Positions 1 to 8,793 of a stretch of 41,776 bases of DNA are shown one piece after another. The stretch comes from JBCBTD01 sp039818825 (GTDB lineage Bacteria; Pseudomonadota; Alphaproteobacteria; Geminicoccales; Geminicoccaceae): NCBI GenBank assembly GCA_039818825.1, contig JBCBTD010000036.1, forward strand, positions 1 to 41,776, in the 5' to 3' direction. The notes beneath the pieces are model-generated. The model was not told the origin of the DNA. It saw only the letters and a list, made by a program, of their open reading frames with translations, and did not search any database. Made by a program: the position numbers and the translations under genes. The first letter of the stretch is position 1, and every line of letters starts with the position of its first letter.

Positions 1-417
1 GCGCATCGTGCCCGACTGTTGCGTGACGTTCGTGACGCCGGGCCGAAGGGAGGCAGGTCGTGGATCGTCGAGTGGCGTGAGCGGCCGGGAGTGCTCGGCT
101 GGTGTGGCGTGTTTCCGCTCGAGCAGACCGGTGAGATCGAGATCGGCTATCGCTACGTGTCCTCGGCTTGGGGCCAGGGCGTGGCGACCGAGGCGGCTTG
201 GCCGGTCCTCACGTTCGGCTTTGCCGTCATGGACCTGCAGCGGATCGTCGCCGTCACGCATCCCGCCAACCACGCGTCACAGCGTGTTCTCGCCAAGATC
301 GGGCTCCGTCGCTGTGGCAACGGGTTTCACTACGGTCACGACCTGCCGTTCTTCGCCATTGACCGACCTGTCACACGACCATCACACTGGCCCTCTACCA
401 ACACGCTACCTTGGTAG
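1..417 (+). CDS. GNAT family N-acetyltransferase, 5'-truncated by the window edge
   Basis: The frame is open from base 1, so the true start lies outside the window. A TTG at 19 is only an internal possibility. The visible 138 codons look like the C-terminal two thirds of a RimJ/RimL-type GNAT domain (acetyl-CoA-dependent N-acetylation). The stretch EIGYRYVSSAWGQGVATEA is the acetyl-CoA pyrophosphate loop with the Q/R-x-x-G-x-A pattern. It is followed by the family's 'V-x-HPANHASQRVLAKIGLR' segment, which packs against the cofactor. The substrate (ribosomal protein, small amine or antibiotic) cannot be told. The gene ends 10 nt before the ugpB start and overlaps its ribosome binding site, but the function appears unrelated to glycerol phosphate uptake. 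Confidence 0.8.
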   Translation, partial: AHRARLLRDVRDAGPKGGRSWIVEWRERPGVLGWCGVFPLEQTGEIEIGYRYVSSAWGQGVATEAAWPVLTFGFAVMDLQRIVAVTHPANHASQRVLAKIGLRRCGNGFHYGHDLPFFAIDRPVTRPSHWPSTNTLPW

Positions 418-427
418 GAGGGGTGAC

Positions 428-1744
428 ATGACGAAGATGCGTTTGCTGGCGACCACGGCGGTCGTCCTGTTGGCAGCCCAGACCTCGAAGGCGGATGCCG
501 CGACCGAGGTCGTGTTCTGGCACGCCATGGGCGGTGAGCTGGGTGCCAAGGTCCAAGAGATGGTCGATGGCTTCAACGCCAGCCAGGACGTGTACGAGGT
601 CCGTGCCGAGTACAAAGGCAACTACACCGACACGATGACCAGCGCCGTTGCCGCGTTCCGGGCCAACCAGCAGCCGCACGTCGTTCAAGTGTTCGAGGTC
701 GGTACCGCCACGATGATGGCCGCTGAAGGCGCCGTCTATCCCGTCTATCAGTTGATGGCGGATGCAGACTTGCCGTTCGATCCGAGCGACTACCTCGCCA
801 GTGTCGTTGGCTACTACACGACGCCGGACGGCGAGATGCTGTCGATGCCCTTCAACAGCTCCACGCCGGTTCTTTACTACAACAAGGCGCATTTCGAGCA
901 GGCTGGTCTGGATCCTGACACGCCGCCGGCGACGTGGGCGGAGATGAGCGAGGCGATCGACCAGTTGCAGGCCGCCGGCATCCCGTGCGGCATCACCACC
1001 GGTTGGCAGAGCTGGGTGCAGATCGAGAACTTCTCGGCGTGGCACGACCAGCCGCTCGGGACCCTGGAGAACGGCTTCGCCGGCCTTGGAACCGAGCTCA
1101 CCTTCAACCAGACGCCGGTCGTCGATCATATTGCCATGCTCGGCGATTGGCAGGACACCAAGAAGTTCGACTATGGTGGTCGCCGCTCCGACTCGGCGCC
1201 GAAGTTCTACGCCGGCGAGTGCACCTTCTACACCAATAGCTCTGCGGCCTATGCCGGTGTTGCCGCCAACGTCGACTTCGATTTCGGCATCGGCATGCTG
1301 CCGTATCACGACAACGTCGACGGCGCGCCGCAGAACTCGATCATCGGTGGCGCCACGTTGTGGGTGCTGCAAGGCCACGAGGCGGACGCGTACAAGGGCG
1401 TCGGTGAGTTCTTCAATTACCTGTCGTCGCCCGAGGTCCAAGCCGAGTGGCACCAGAGCACCGGCTATCTGCCGATCACCTATGCTGCCTACGAGCTGAC
1501 CAAGGAGCAGGGGTTCTACGAAAAGAACCCGGGCACCGAGACGTCGATCCTGCAGATGACCTTGAACGAGCCGACCCCCAACTCGAAGGGGCTTCGCTTC
1601 GGCAGCTACGTCCAGATCCGCGACATCATCAACGAAGAACTGGAAGCCGTTTGGAGCGGCGCGAAGTCGGCGCAGCAAGCGCTCGACGACGCCGTCAGCC
1701 GCGGCAACGAGCTGTTGCGCCAATTCGAGCAGGACAACAGCTGA
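428..1744 (+). CDS. ugpB: sn-glycerol-3-phosphate ABC transporter, periplasmic binding protein UgpB
   Basis: This is the periplasmic binding protein of the Ugp importer, which captures glycerol-3-phosphate and glycerophosphodiesters and delivers them to UgpAE. ATG at 428 is chosen because a strong AGGAGG lies 6 nt upstream and a Sec signal peptide follows at once (K-rich start, hydrophobic core, cut near ADA at about residue 24). The longer frame that starts near base 8 only runs through the acetyltransferase gene. The 438-aa length fits the family. UgpB landmarks run in order: FWHAMGGELG, YKGNY, VFEVGTATMMA, PFNSSTPVLYYNK, ENFSAWH, AEWHQSTGYLPIT and ELEAVW, which closely match my memory of the E. 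coli protein. It is the first gene of ugpBAEC. No UgpQ phosphodiesterase is present. Confidence 0.96.
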   Translation: MTKMRLLATTAVVLLAAQTSKADAATEVVFWHAMGGELGAKVQEMVDGFNASQDVYEVRAEYKGNYTDTMTSAVAAFRANQQPHVVQVFEVGTATMMAAEGAVYPVYQLMADADLPFDPSDYLASVVGYYTTPDGEMLSMPFNSSTPVLYYNKAHFEQAGLDPDTPPATWAEMSEAIDQLQAAGIPCGITTGWQSWVQIENFSAWHDQPLGTLENGFAGLGTELTFNQTPVVDHIAMLGDWQDTKKFDYGGRRSDSAPKFYAGECTFYTNSSAAYAGVAANVDFDFGIGMLPYHDNVDGAPQNSIIGGATLWVLQGHEADAYKGVGEFFNYLSSPEVQAEWHQSTGYLPITYAAYELTKEQGFYEKNPGTETSILQMTLNEPTPNSKGLRFGSYVQIRDIINEELEAVWSGAKSAQQALDDAVSRGNELLRQFEQDNS

Positions 1745-1796
1745 GCCCTTGCGATCGGGCCGGGGCGCTAGCTGAAGCGTCCCGGCCATCGTTGCT

Positions 1797-2681
1797 GTGG
1801 AAAAGCGCGCCACCTTCGACAACCGAGTGCTGGCCTACCTGTTGGTGGCGCCGCAGCTACTGATCACCTTCGTTTTCTTCATTTGGCCGGCGTCGCAAGC
1901 GCTGTGGACGTCGGTGCGCCGCGAGGACCCGTTCGGGTTGCGCAGCGAGTTCGTCGGCTTCGCCAACTTCGCGCGCCTGTTCGACGACCCGAGCTATCTA
2001 GCGTCGTTCCAGACCACCTTGATCTTCAGTGCCGCCGTCACGGCGCTCGTGCTCGGACTAGGCTTGCTCTTTGCGGCGATGGCCGATCGCATCATCCGCT
2101 ACGCCACGGGCTATCGAACGCTGCTGATCTGGCCCTATGCCGTGGCGCCGGTGGTTGCCGGCGTTCTGTGGTTGTTCATGCTCAACCCCACGGTCGGCAT
2201 CTTCGCCTATGCGTTGCAGGGGATTGGCGTGACATGGAACCATCAGCTCGACGGCAATCAGGCGATGCTGCTCGTCGTCCTGGCTGCGGCCTGGAAACAG
2301 GTGGCGTACAGTTTTCTGTTTTTTTTAGCTGCCTTACAGTCAATTCCGAAGAGTTTGGTTGAAGCTGCGGCAATCGATGGCGCCGGACCCGTCAAGCGAT
2401 TCGGTACCATCGTCTTCCCGTTGATCGCGCCGACGTCGTTTTTTCTCCTCGTCGTGACCTTGGTCTATTCGTTCTTCGATACGTTCCCGATCATCGATGC
2501 CATCACCTCCGGCGGCCCGGCACGGGCGACGGAAATCCTCGTCTATCGGGTCTACCGCGACGGGTTCGTTGCGCTGGATCTCGGCAGCTCGGCCGCACAG
2601 AGCGTGATCTTGATGCTGATCGTCTCGGCGCTGACCGTCGTGCAGTTCCGCTACGTCGAGGCCCGGGTGCAATATCAATGA
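1797..2681 (+). CDS. ugpA: sn-glycerol-3-phosphate ABC transporter permease UgpA
   Basis: Inner-membrane permease subunit that pairs with UgpE. The 294-aa length equals that of E. coli UgpA. The start is GTG at 1797. Landmarks include YLLVAPQLLITFVFFIWPA near the N-terminus (first membrane segment), six predicted membrane helices, and the cytoplasmic EAA loop EAAAIDGAGPVKRF, which docks onto the UgpC ATPase. The end RYVEARVQYQ is also typical. The stop overlaps the ugpE start (ATGA at 2678). Codon use changes for about 75 nt at 2308-2385, where AT-rich codons and a run of eight T occur inside an otherwise GC-rich gene. The frame stays open there and the protein still matches the family. Confidence 0.95.
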   Translation: MEKRATFDNRVLAYLLVAPQLLITFVFFIWPASQALWTSVRREDPFGLRSEFVGFANFARLFDDPSYLASFQTTLIFSAAVTALVLGLGLLFAAMADRIIRYATGYRTLLIWPYAVAPVVAGVLWLFMLNPTVGIFAYALQGIGVTWNHQLDGNQAMLLVVLAAAWKQVAYSFLFFLAALQSIPKSLVEAAAIDGAGPVKRFGTIVFPLIAPTSFFLLVVTLVYSFFDTFPIIDAITSGGPARATEILVYRVYRDGFVALDLGSSAAQSVILMLIVSALTVVQFRYVEARVQYQ

Positions 2682-3526
2682 TCGAGCGGACGCGAGTCCT
2701 CGATTGGATCGCGCATCTGACCGTGCTGGTCGGCATCGCCTTGTTGGCGTTTCCTCTGTGGCTGGCGTTCGTGGCGTCGACCCACCCGCCGGAGGCGCTG
2801 TTCAAGGCGCCTGTGCCGATCTGGCCCGGCGACCGCTTTTTCGAGAACTACCATGCGGTGTTGGTCCGCGGCGTCGACAGCGTTGGCGGCGCGCCGATCA
2901 GCGTCATGCTGGCGAATTCGCTGATCATGGCCGTGGCGATTGCCGTCGGCAAGATCGTCGTTTCGCTTCTGTCTGCATTTGCCATCGTCTATTTTCGGTT
3001 TCCGTTTCGGATGCTCTGTTTCTGGACGATCTTCTTGACGTTGATGTTGCCGGTAGAAGTGCGCATCCTACCGACCTATCAGGTGACGGCGGACCTGGGG
3101 CTGTTGAACAGCTACACCGGCTTGGTCCTGCCGATCATCGCCTCGGCCACGGCAACGTTCCTGCTCCGCCAGTTCTTCTTGACGGTGCCGGACGAGTTGG
3201 CCGAAGCGGCGCGGATCGACGGTGCCGGCCCGATGAAGTTCTTCTGGGACATCTTGTTGCCACTATCGCGCGTAAACATCGCGGCATTGTTCGTGATCAT
3301 GTTCATCTTCGGTTGGAATCAGTATCTCTGGCCGCTCCTGATCACCACCGGCGATCAGATGACGACGATCGTCATGGGCATCAAACGGATGGCGACCGTG
3401 GCGGACTCGCAGCCGGTCTGGCACGAGGTGATGGCGGTCACCTGCTTGGCGCTGCTGCCACCGGTGGTGATCGTCGTGGCGATGCAGCGGTGGTTCGTCA
3501 AAGGGTTGATCGAGACGGAGAAATGA
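2678..3526 (+). CDS. ugpE: sn-glycerol-3-phosphate ABC transporter permease UgpE
   Basis: Second permease of the Ugp importer, 282 aa, close to the usual length. It begins with an ATG overlapping the ugpA stop by 4 nt, which suggests translational coupling. Visible landmarks are FPLWLAFVASTHPPEA in the first helix, TLMLPVEVRILPTYQV, LPIIASATATFLLRQFF, the EAA loop EAARIDGAGPMKFFWDI, and GWNQYLWPLLI in the penultimate region. It ends with KGLIETEK, the same type of tail as in E. coli UgpE. Its stop is separated by a single base from the ugpC start. Confidence 0.95.
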   Translation: MIERTRVLDWIAHLTVLVGIALLAFPLWLAFVASTHPPEALFKAPVPIWPGDRFFENYHAVLVRGVDSVGGAPISVMLANSLIMAVAIAVGKIVVSLLSAFAIVYFRFPFRMLCFWTIFLTLMLPVEVRILPTYQVTADLGLLNSYTGLVLPIIASATATFLLRQFFLTVPDELAEAARIDGAGPMKFFWDILLPLSRVNIAALFVIMFIFGWNQYLWPLLITTGDQMTTIVMGIKRMATVADSQPVWHEVMAVTCLALLPPVVIVVAMQRWFVKGLIETEK

Positions 3527-3527
3527 C

Positions 3528-4625
<1,098 letters not shown>

Positions 4626-4720
4626 GCAGCCCGGTCGGATGCGCGCTCCCCGCGCGCGGCCTCGCTCTGGCCTCGTGCCGTGCTACATGTGTCTCCTACC
4701 CCGTTGCGGACACATCCCGG

Positions 4721-6568
4721 ATGCTTGCCTGGTTCGAGCGCCTGATCGACCCGTTCGCGCCGGCACCGAGCGGCGCCCCGCCGGCGTCGTTGGGCGCATT
4801 CTACTGGCACTACGTTCGCCAGGTGTGGCCGTGGATGCTGCTGATCATGGTGATCGGCGTGGCCGCGGCGTGGGTCGAAATCGCGCTCTTCCAGTTCCTC
4901 GGCCAGCTCGTCGATCTCGTCCGCGAAGCGTCCGATCCGGCGACCTTCTTTGCGACCCATGGCGCGACGCTGCTTTGGATGGCCTTCGTCGCGGTGATCC
5001 TGCGGCCGCTGGTGTTCGGGCTGCACGCCATCCTCATCAGCCTTGCGGTCACGCCTAGTTTCACCAACCTCATCCGCTGGCAGAACCACCGCTACGTGCT
5101 GCGGCAGAGCCTCGGTTACTTCCAGAACGATTTTGCCGGGCGAGTAGCCAGTCGGATCGTCCAGACGGGTCCGGCGCTTCGGGAATCGGTCGTCCAGGTC
5201 GTCGACGCGCTGTGGTTCACGGGGCTCTACACCCTTGGCGCGCTGGTGCTGTTCGCGGAACTCGACATCCGGTTGATCGCGCCGCTCCTACTGTGGCTGG
5301 CAGGCTTCGTGTTCGTCGTCGCGCGCTTCGTACCGAAGGTGAAGGCGAGGGCTGCGATCCTCTCGGGCGCTCGCTCGAGCCTGACCGGCCGGATCGTCGA
5401 CAGCTACACCAACATCCAGACCGTCAAACTGTTCGCCCATGCCGAGTGGGAAGAGGCCTACGCCCGGGAAGCGCTGGAGGACCACACCGACAAGTTCCGC
5501 GATCAGCAGCGGCTGCTGGTGGTCATGGAGCTCTCGATCTGGGCCTTGAACGGGCTGCTGATCGCCGCAACGGCCGGTCTCGCGTTGTGGCTGTGGAGCC
5601 AGGGGCTGATCAGCGTCGGCGCCATCGCTCTGGCGACCGGTCTGGTGATCCGGATCGTCAACATGAGCGGTTGGATCATGTGGGTGCTGACCGGCATCTT
5701 CGAGAACATCGGCATGGTACAAGAAGGCATGGAGACGATCGCCAGGCCTTACGACGTGGTCGACGCGCCGGGGGCGCCTGTGCTCCACGTCGATCGCGGC
5801 GAGATCGTGTTCGACCGCGTGACGTTCCACTACGGCAAGGGCGGTGGTGTCATCGAGGACTTGTCGCTGAGAATCGGCGCTGGCGAGAAAGTGGGCCTCG
5901 TCGGCCGGTCGGGGGCAGGTAAATCGACTTTGGTCAGCCTGTTGCTCCGCTTCCACGACCTCGAAGGCGGTCGCGTGTCGATCGACGGCCAGGACATAGC
6001 ATCCGTGGCGCAGGAGAGCCTGCGCGCCAAAATCGGCATGGTCACCCAGGACCCGTCACTGTTGCATCGCTCGATCCTGGCGAACGTCCGCTACGGCAAT
6101 CCCGACGCGGCCTTCGCCGAGGCCGAAGCGGCCGTCGCCAAGGCACATGCCGACGGGTTCGTGCCGGACTTGGTCGATGCCGACGGCCGTACGGGCTACG
6201 CCGCCCACGTCGGCGAGCGCGGCGTCAAGCTTTCGGGTGGCCAACGCCAGCGGATCGCCATCGCCCGGGCGTTGTTGAAGGATGCGCCGATCCTCGTCCT
6301 CGACGAGGCAACCTCCGCGCTCGACAGCGAGGTCGAAGCGGCGATCCAGGAGCAACTCGGTGCGATGTTTCAGTCGAAGACCGTGATCGCGATCGCCCAC
6401 CGGCTGTCGACGATCGCGGCGATGGATCGGCTGGTCGTGATGGACGCTGGCCGCATCGTCGAGGAGGGAACCCACGAGTCGTTGTTGGCCGCGGGCGGTC
6501 TCTATGCCGACCTTTGGCATCGGCAGTCCGGCGGCTTTCTGGCACGCGAAGACGTTGCCGCGAATTGA
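4721..6568 (+). CDS. ABC transporter half-exporter (fused membrane and ATPase domains)
   Basis: The 615-aa protein is a complete half-exporter that would act as a dimer in the inner membrane. A type I exporter membrane domain with about six helices spans roughly residues 25-330. The ATPase domain has Walker A GRSGAGKS near 394-401, signature LSGGQRQRIAIARAL near 504, Walker B ILVLDEATSALD near 524 and the H-loop IAIAHRLST. The substrate is unknown; MsbA-like lipid exporters and multidrug exporters share this architecture. It begins 95 nt after ugpC and is followed 10 nt later by a small HExxH protein, so the two may be co-transcribed. No peptidase domain is fused to the N-terminus, so it is not a bacteriocin-type exporter. 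Confidence 0.9.
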   Translation: MLAWFERLIDPFAPAPSGAPPASLGAFYWHYVRQVWPWMLLIMVIGVAAAWVEIALFQFLGQLVDLVREASDPATFFATHGATLLWMAFVAVILRPLVFGLHAILISLAVTPSFTNLIRWQNHRYVLRQSLGYFQNDFAGRVASRIVQTGPALRESVVQVVDALWFTGLYTLGALVLFAELDIRLIAPLLLWLAGFVFVVARFVPKVKARAAILSGARSSLTGRIVDSYTNIQTVKLFAHAEWEEAYAREALEDHTDKFRDQQRLLVVMELSIWALNGLLIAATAGLALWLWSQGLISVGAIALATGLVIRIVNMSGWIMWVLTGIFENIGMVQEGMETIARPYDVVDAPGAPVLHVDRGEIVFDRVTFHYGKGGGVIEDLSLRIGAGEKVGLVGRSGAGKSTLVSLLLRFHDLEGGRVSIDGQDIASVAQESLRAKIGMVTQDPSLLHRSILANVRYGNPDAAFAEAEAAVAKAHADGFVPDLVDADGRTGYAAHVGERGVKLSGGQRQRIAIARALLKDAPILVLDEATSALDSEVEAAIQEQLGAMFQSKTVIAIAHRLSTIAAMDRLVVMDAGRIVEEGTHESLLAAGGLYADLWHRQSGGFLAREDVAAN

Positions 6569-6578
6569 TGGAGCACCA

Positions 6579-7166
6579 GTGACCGAAATTCGTGTCGGTG
6601 AACTGAGGGTCCGCGACCGGGTGGGCATGGCGTCCGTCATCCGCGCGATCGCCATTCAGCTCATGGCACTGCCGGGCGCGGATGCGTCCCTGTTCGAGCG
6701 GATCACGCTGAGCCCGAAGCGGGTCGGGGTCATTCACGGCAAGTGCCGCTACCCGAAGCCCGCCAAAGGACGCGCACCCGGTGTCGAGCTCCGCGCCCAG
6801 GGCTACGTGGTCACCGCCGCCGTGCGTGCGGACCCGGGTGCCTATCCATGTGGGCTGGCACATTGGGGCGCCCTGGACGCGCCGCGGACCAAACAGGGTT
6901 GGCGCAGTGGGCCGGTCACGTACGGCTTCTGGACGCCGGAGGCGGCCGCAGGCTTCGTGCTCGCCCACGAGTTCGCCCACGTCGCGCTCCGCCAGAAATG
7001 GATCGCCGTGAAGAACACCGAGGCGGTGACCAACGCCGTTGCCGTCCACTGGTGCTCGCTCGCCGGCCTGCCGGTCTACGTCCGTGCGGCCGTGCCGCGA
7101 GGCAAGCTCGTGCCGCCGCACCGGGTGCTGGGCCTCGCCCAGCCGCGCCAGCTCTGGTTCTGGTGA
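6579..7166 (+). CDS. putative zincin-type metallopeptidase (HExxH protein), unassigned family
   Basis: I do not recognise the family of this 195-aa protein. The start is taken as GTG at 6579, 10 nt after the exporter stop; an upstream in-frame start at 6504 would lie inside the exporter gene. The key feature is AHEFAH, a zinc-binding HExxH at residues 130-134, inside a predicted helix. A glutamate at about 148 (NTEAVTNAVAVHW) is well placed as the third zinc ligand of a gluzincin, in the manner of ImmA/IrrE-like enzymes. There is no signal peptide, so it is probably cytoplasmic. Two Trp/Phe-rich segments flank the motif, and the C-terminus ends QLWFW. It converges on the cupin gene with only 4 nt between the stops. 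Confidence 0.6.
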   Translation: MTEIRVGELRVRDRVGMASVIRAIAIQLMALPGADASLFERITLSPKRVGVIHGKCRYPKPAKGRAPGVELRAQGYVVTAAVRADPGAYPCGLAHWGALDAPRTKQGWRSGPVTYGFWTPEAAAGFVLAHEFAHVALRQKWIAVKNTEAVTNAVAVHWCSLAGLPVYVRAAVPRGKLVPPHRVLGLAQPRQLWFW

Positions 7167-7170
7167 TCGG

Positions 7171-7617
7171 TCAGTGGTCCGGCGTCGATCCGGTGTCGAA
7201 CAGGTCGACGACGTAGAAGACGACGCGTTCGTCGGTTTCGTTCGACCACCACTGCGCCAATCCATCGCCGTCGAAGGTCACGTCACCTCGTTGGCGAACG
7301 ATCGGTTCCGCGCTGTCGCTCCGGTGCTCGATGACCTCGCCCTCCAGGATGTAGGTGATCGCCGGGCGGTCGGCGTGGCTGTGGATCGGGACGACGCCGC
7401 CCGGCTCCAGGACGAGAATGCGCGAGCGCAGCGCGCGGGTGGCGAGGAGGTCGTCGTCGGGATACTCGCGGCCAAGCGCGAGCGCGCCCTTCTCCTGGAT
7501 CGACAGGCCGACGGGCGCGGCCGGGCCGACGAGACCTGCGATCTCGTCGGTCTCGGCGGCCAAGCTTGGCAGAGCGGTGGCAGCGAGGAGTGCGATGGCG
7601 ACGGTGATGTGTTGCAT
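7171..7617 (-). CDS. periplasmic cupin-domain protein
   Basis: A 148-aa protein with an N-terminal Sec signal peptide (hydrophobic core, cut near LAAE at about residue 21) followed by one cupin beta-barrel. The barrel shows PIHSHADRPAITYILEGE, with two His of the first cupin motif and the turn glycine of the second half, and then GDVTFDGDGLAQWW. Start at 7617 is preferred because the signal peptide begins there; an in-frame start at 7650 would add 11 unlikely residues. The metal and substrate are unknown. It is transcribed toward the HExxH gene and appears to stand alone. Confidence 0.78.
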   Translation of the reverse strand: MQHITVAIALLAATALPSLAAETDEIAGLVGPAAPVGLSIQEKGALALGREYPDDDLLATRALRSRILVLEPGGVVPIHSHADRPAITYILEGEVIEHRSDSAEPIVRQRGDVTFDGDGLAQWWSNETDERVVFYVVDLFDTGSTPDH

Positions 7618-7764
7618 GGCGACGACCCGTTCGGCTGAGTGGAACGCCACGGCAGCTAAGCGGGCCGAGCTTCGCCTTCAATCGCGCCCGGTGGAACGTG
7701 AGCGTCGCCCACGCGTGTGTGAGCGGAACACGGCGTCGGTGAGCGGCGAGGCGCCTTGGAAGTA

Positions 7765-7814
7765 TGGTCGTAGTGGCGTGAGTCGAACACGCGACCCCCG
7801 CCGCCTGAAGGCGT
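7765..7814 (-). pseudogene. tRNA 3'-half-like sequence (anticodon arm, T arm, acceptor strand, CCA)
   Basis: Read on the minus strand, this stretch folds like the 3' half of a tRNA. It has an anticodon-like arm with a 7-nt loop TTCAGGC, a 5-nt variable loop GGGTC, a perfect 5-bp T stem (GCGTG/CACGC) around the canonical loop TTCGACT, a 7-nt acceptor strand CACTACG, a discriminator A and CCA. No matching 5' acceptor strand (CGTAGTG) or D arm is found at the right distance, so it is not a complete gene. Such 3' halves are the typical scar left when an element integrates into a tRNA gene, and the neighbouring transposase relic fits a debris zone. Chance similarity cannot be excluded. Confidence 0.4.
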
Positions 7815-7929
7815 TGCCTTCGGGAGTTGGTCGCGGCGTTACCGCACGCGATCATGCACGTCGTCGGTCTCGGCCTGGGCGATACCCGTCCCCGATCCCA
7901 CGACCATCCGGCTGATCCGCTACGACCTG

Positions 7930-8700
7930 ACCAAGGTCGTTGCCACGAGCAGCTGTTCGGCCGATTCGAGATTACCGTCCGTGCGGCTGACTATCGGACG
8001 ACTATTGGCCCGATCGAGGCGAGACGAGAAGGTCATTGTCAAGAATGGCGGTCTGCCGGAGACGCGGTCGACAGCGCAGATGGATTGCAACCGGCGCCGG
8101 ACGCTCGAGCCTCGCTGGGACCGGCTACCGAAGGGCGACGAGCCGACAACGATCAAGCTCACGGTGTCGAACTCCGGGTACGACTGTGTGCCGCGCCCGT
8201 GTCCGTCGCTGCCCCAAACGGGCGGGCCAGTGAGGCGTATCGGTGGCGATCGGCAAGCTGTGGCGGTTCTCCGACCGACACCGTCTGATGCCCTGGAAGG
8301 GACGCCCTCGAGCAGTACCGCTGCAACCTGAGGGTCAAGCGCCCCGCCATTGTTGGAGGCCCAGCCCGATCTCCATTCGCAACGCCTAGTATTGATCGAC
8401 GAGACTGGCACCATCGCGACGACGGCACACCGCCGTGGCGCGGCGCGCGTGAGCACTGTCGCGCTGCCGTCCCCACAGACTTCGCAAGACAACCAACCTC
8501 TTGGCGGGTCACGGTGCCAAAGGCGGCCGCGACGACAATCGTCGATGGCGCGGCGCACGGTCCGGCGTTCAAGACCCACACCGAGCAAATCGTGGCCCCG
8601 AGACACGACCCCTGTGACATCTTCGTCATCGGCAAACCGCAACCGTACCGTGTTGCCGGCGTGCTCGAGGCCATCGAAGCAAGTGGCAAGTCGTCGTCCG
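7930..8700 (+). pseudogene. IS630-family transposase relic, multiply frameshifted
   Basis: No intact gene lies here, but fragments of an IS630-type transposase follow one another in the right order in different frames. RFEITVRAADYR near 7963 resembles the N-terminal helix-turn-helix region. GVSVAIGKLWRF-x-DRH at 8234-8280 matches the segment before the catalytic core. EQYR..LRVKR follows from 8310. QPDL..RLVLIDETGT at about 8360-8410 holds the first catalytic Asp. VDGAAHGPAFKTHTEQIVAP then DIFVIGKPQPYRVAGVLEAIEASGK at 8540-8690 match the second part of the DDE domain. The second catalytic Asp-Asn has become Gly-Lys, and the C-terminal 80 or so residues are missing. The element is dead. Confidence 0.6.
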
Positions 8701-8793
8701 CACACGATGGCGGTTGCCCAGCCCGCTGACGCTACACACTCTGCGGTCAGCGGCGATCAGCGCGATGTTCGTGCGACGGGCCAGAGGCAGACC

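Noticed and set aside
395..1822. Long minus-strand open frame antisense to ugpB
   Set aside because: Composition is that of a GC-rich shadow frame (Arg/Val/Leu-rich, no domain); ugpB on the other strand is certain.
4721..6568. Exporter as the dedicated peptidase-containing transporter for the AA-type leaders
   Set aside because: It has no N-terminal C39 domain, and the leader-bearing proteins have Sec signal peptides, so they do not need an ABC exporter.
7765..7880. Complete functional tRNA gene
   Set aside because: No 5' acceptor strand or D arm can be paired with the 3' half within normal tRNA length.
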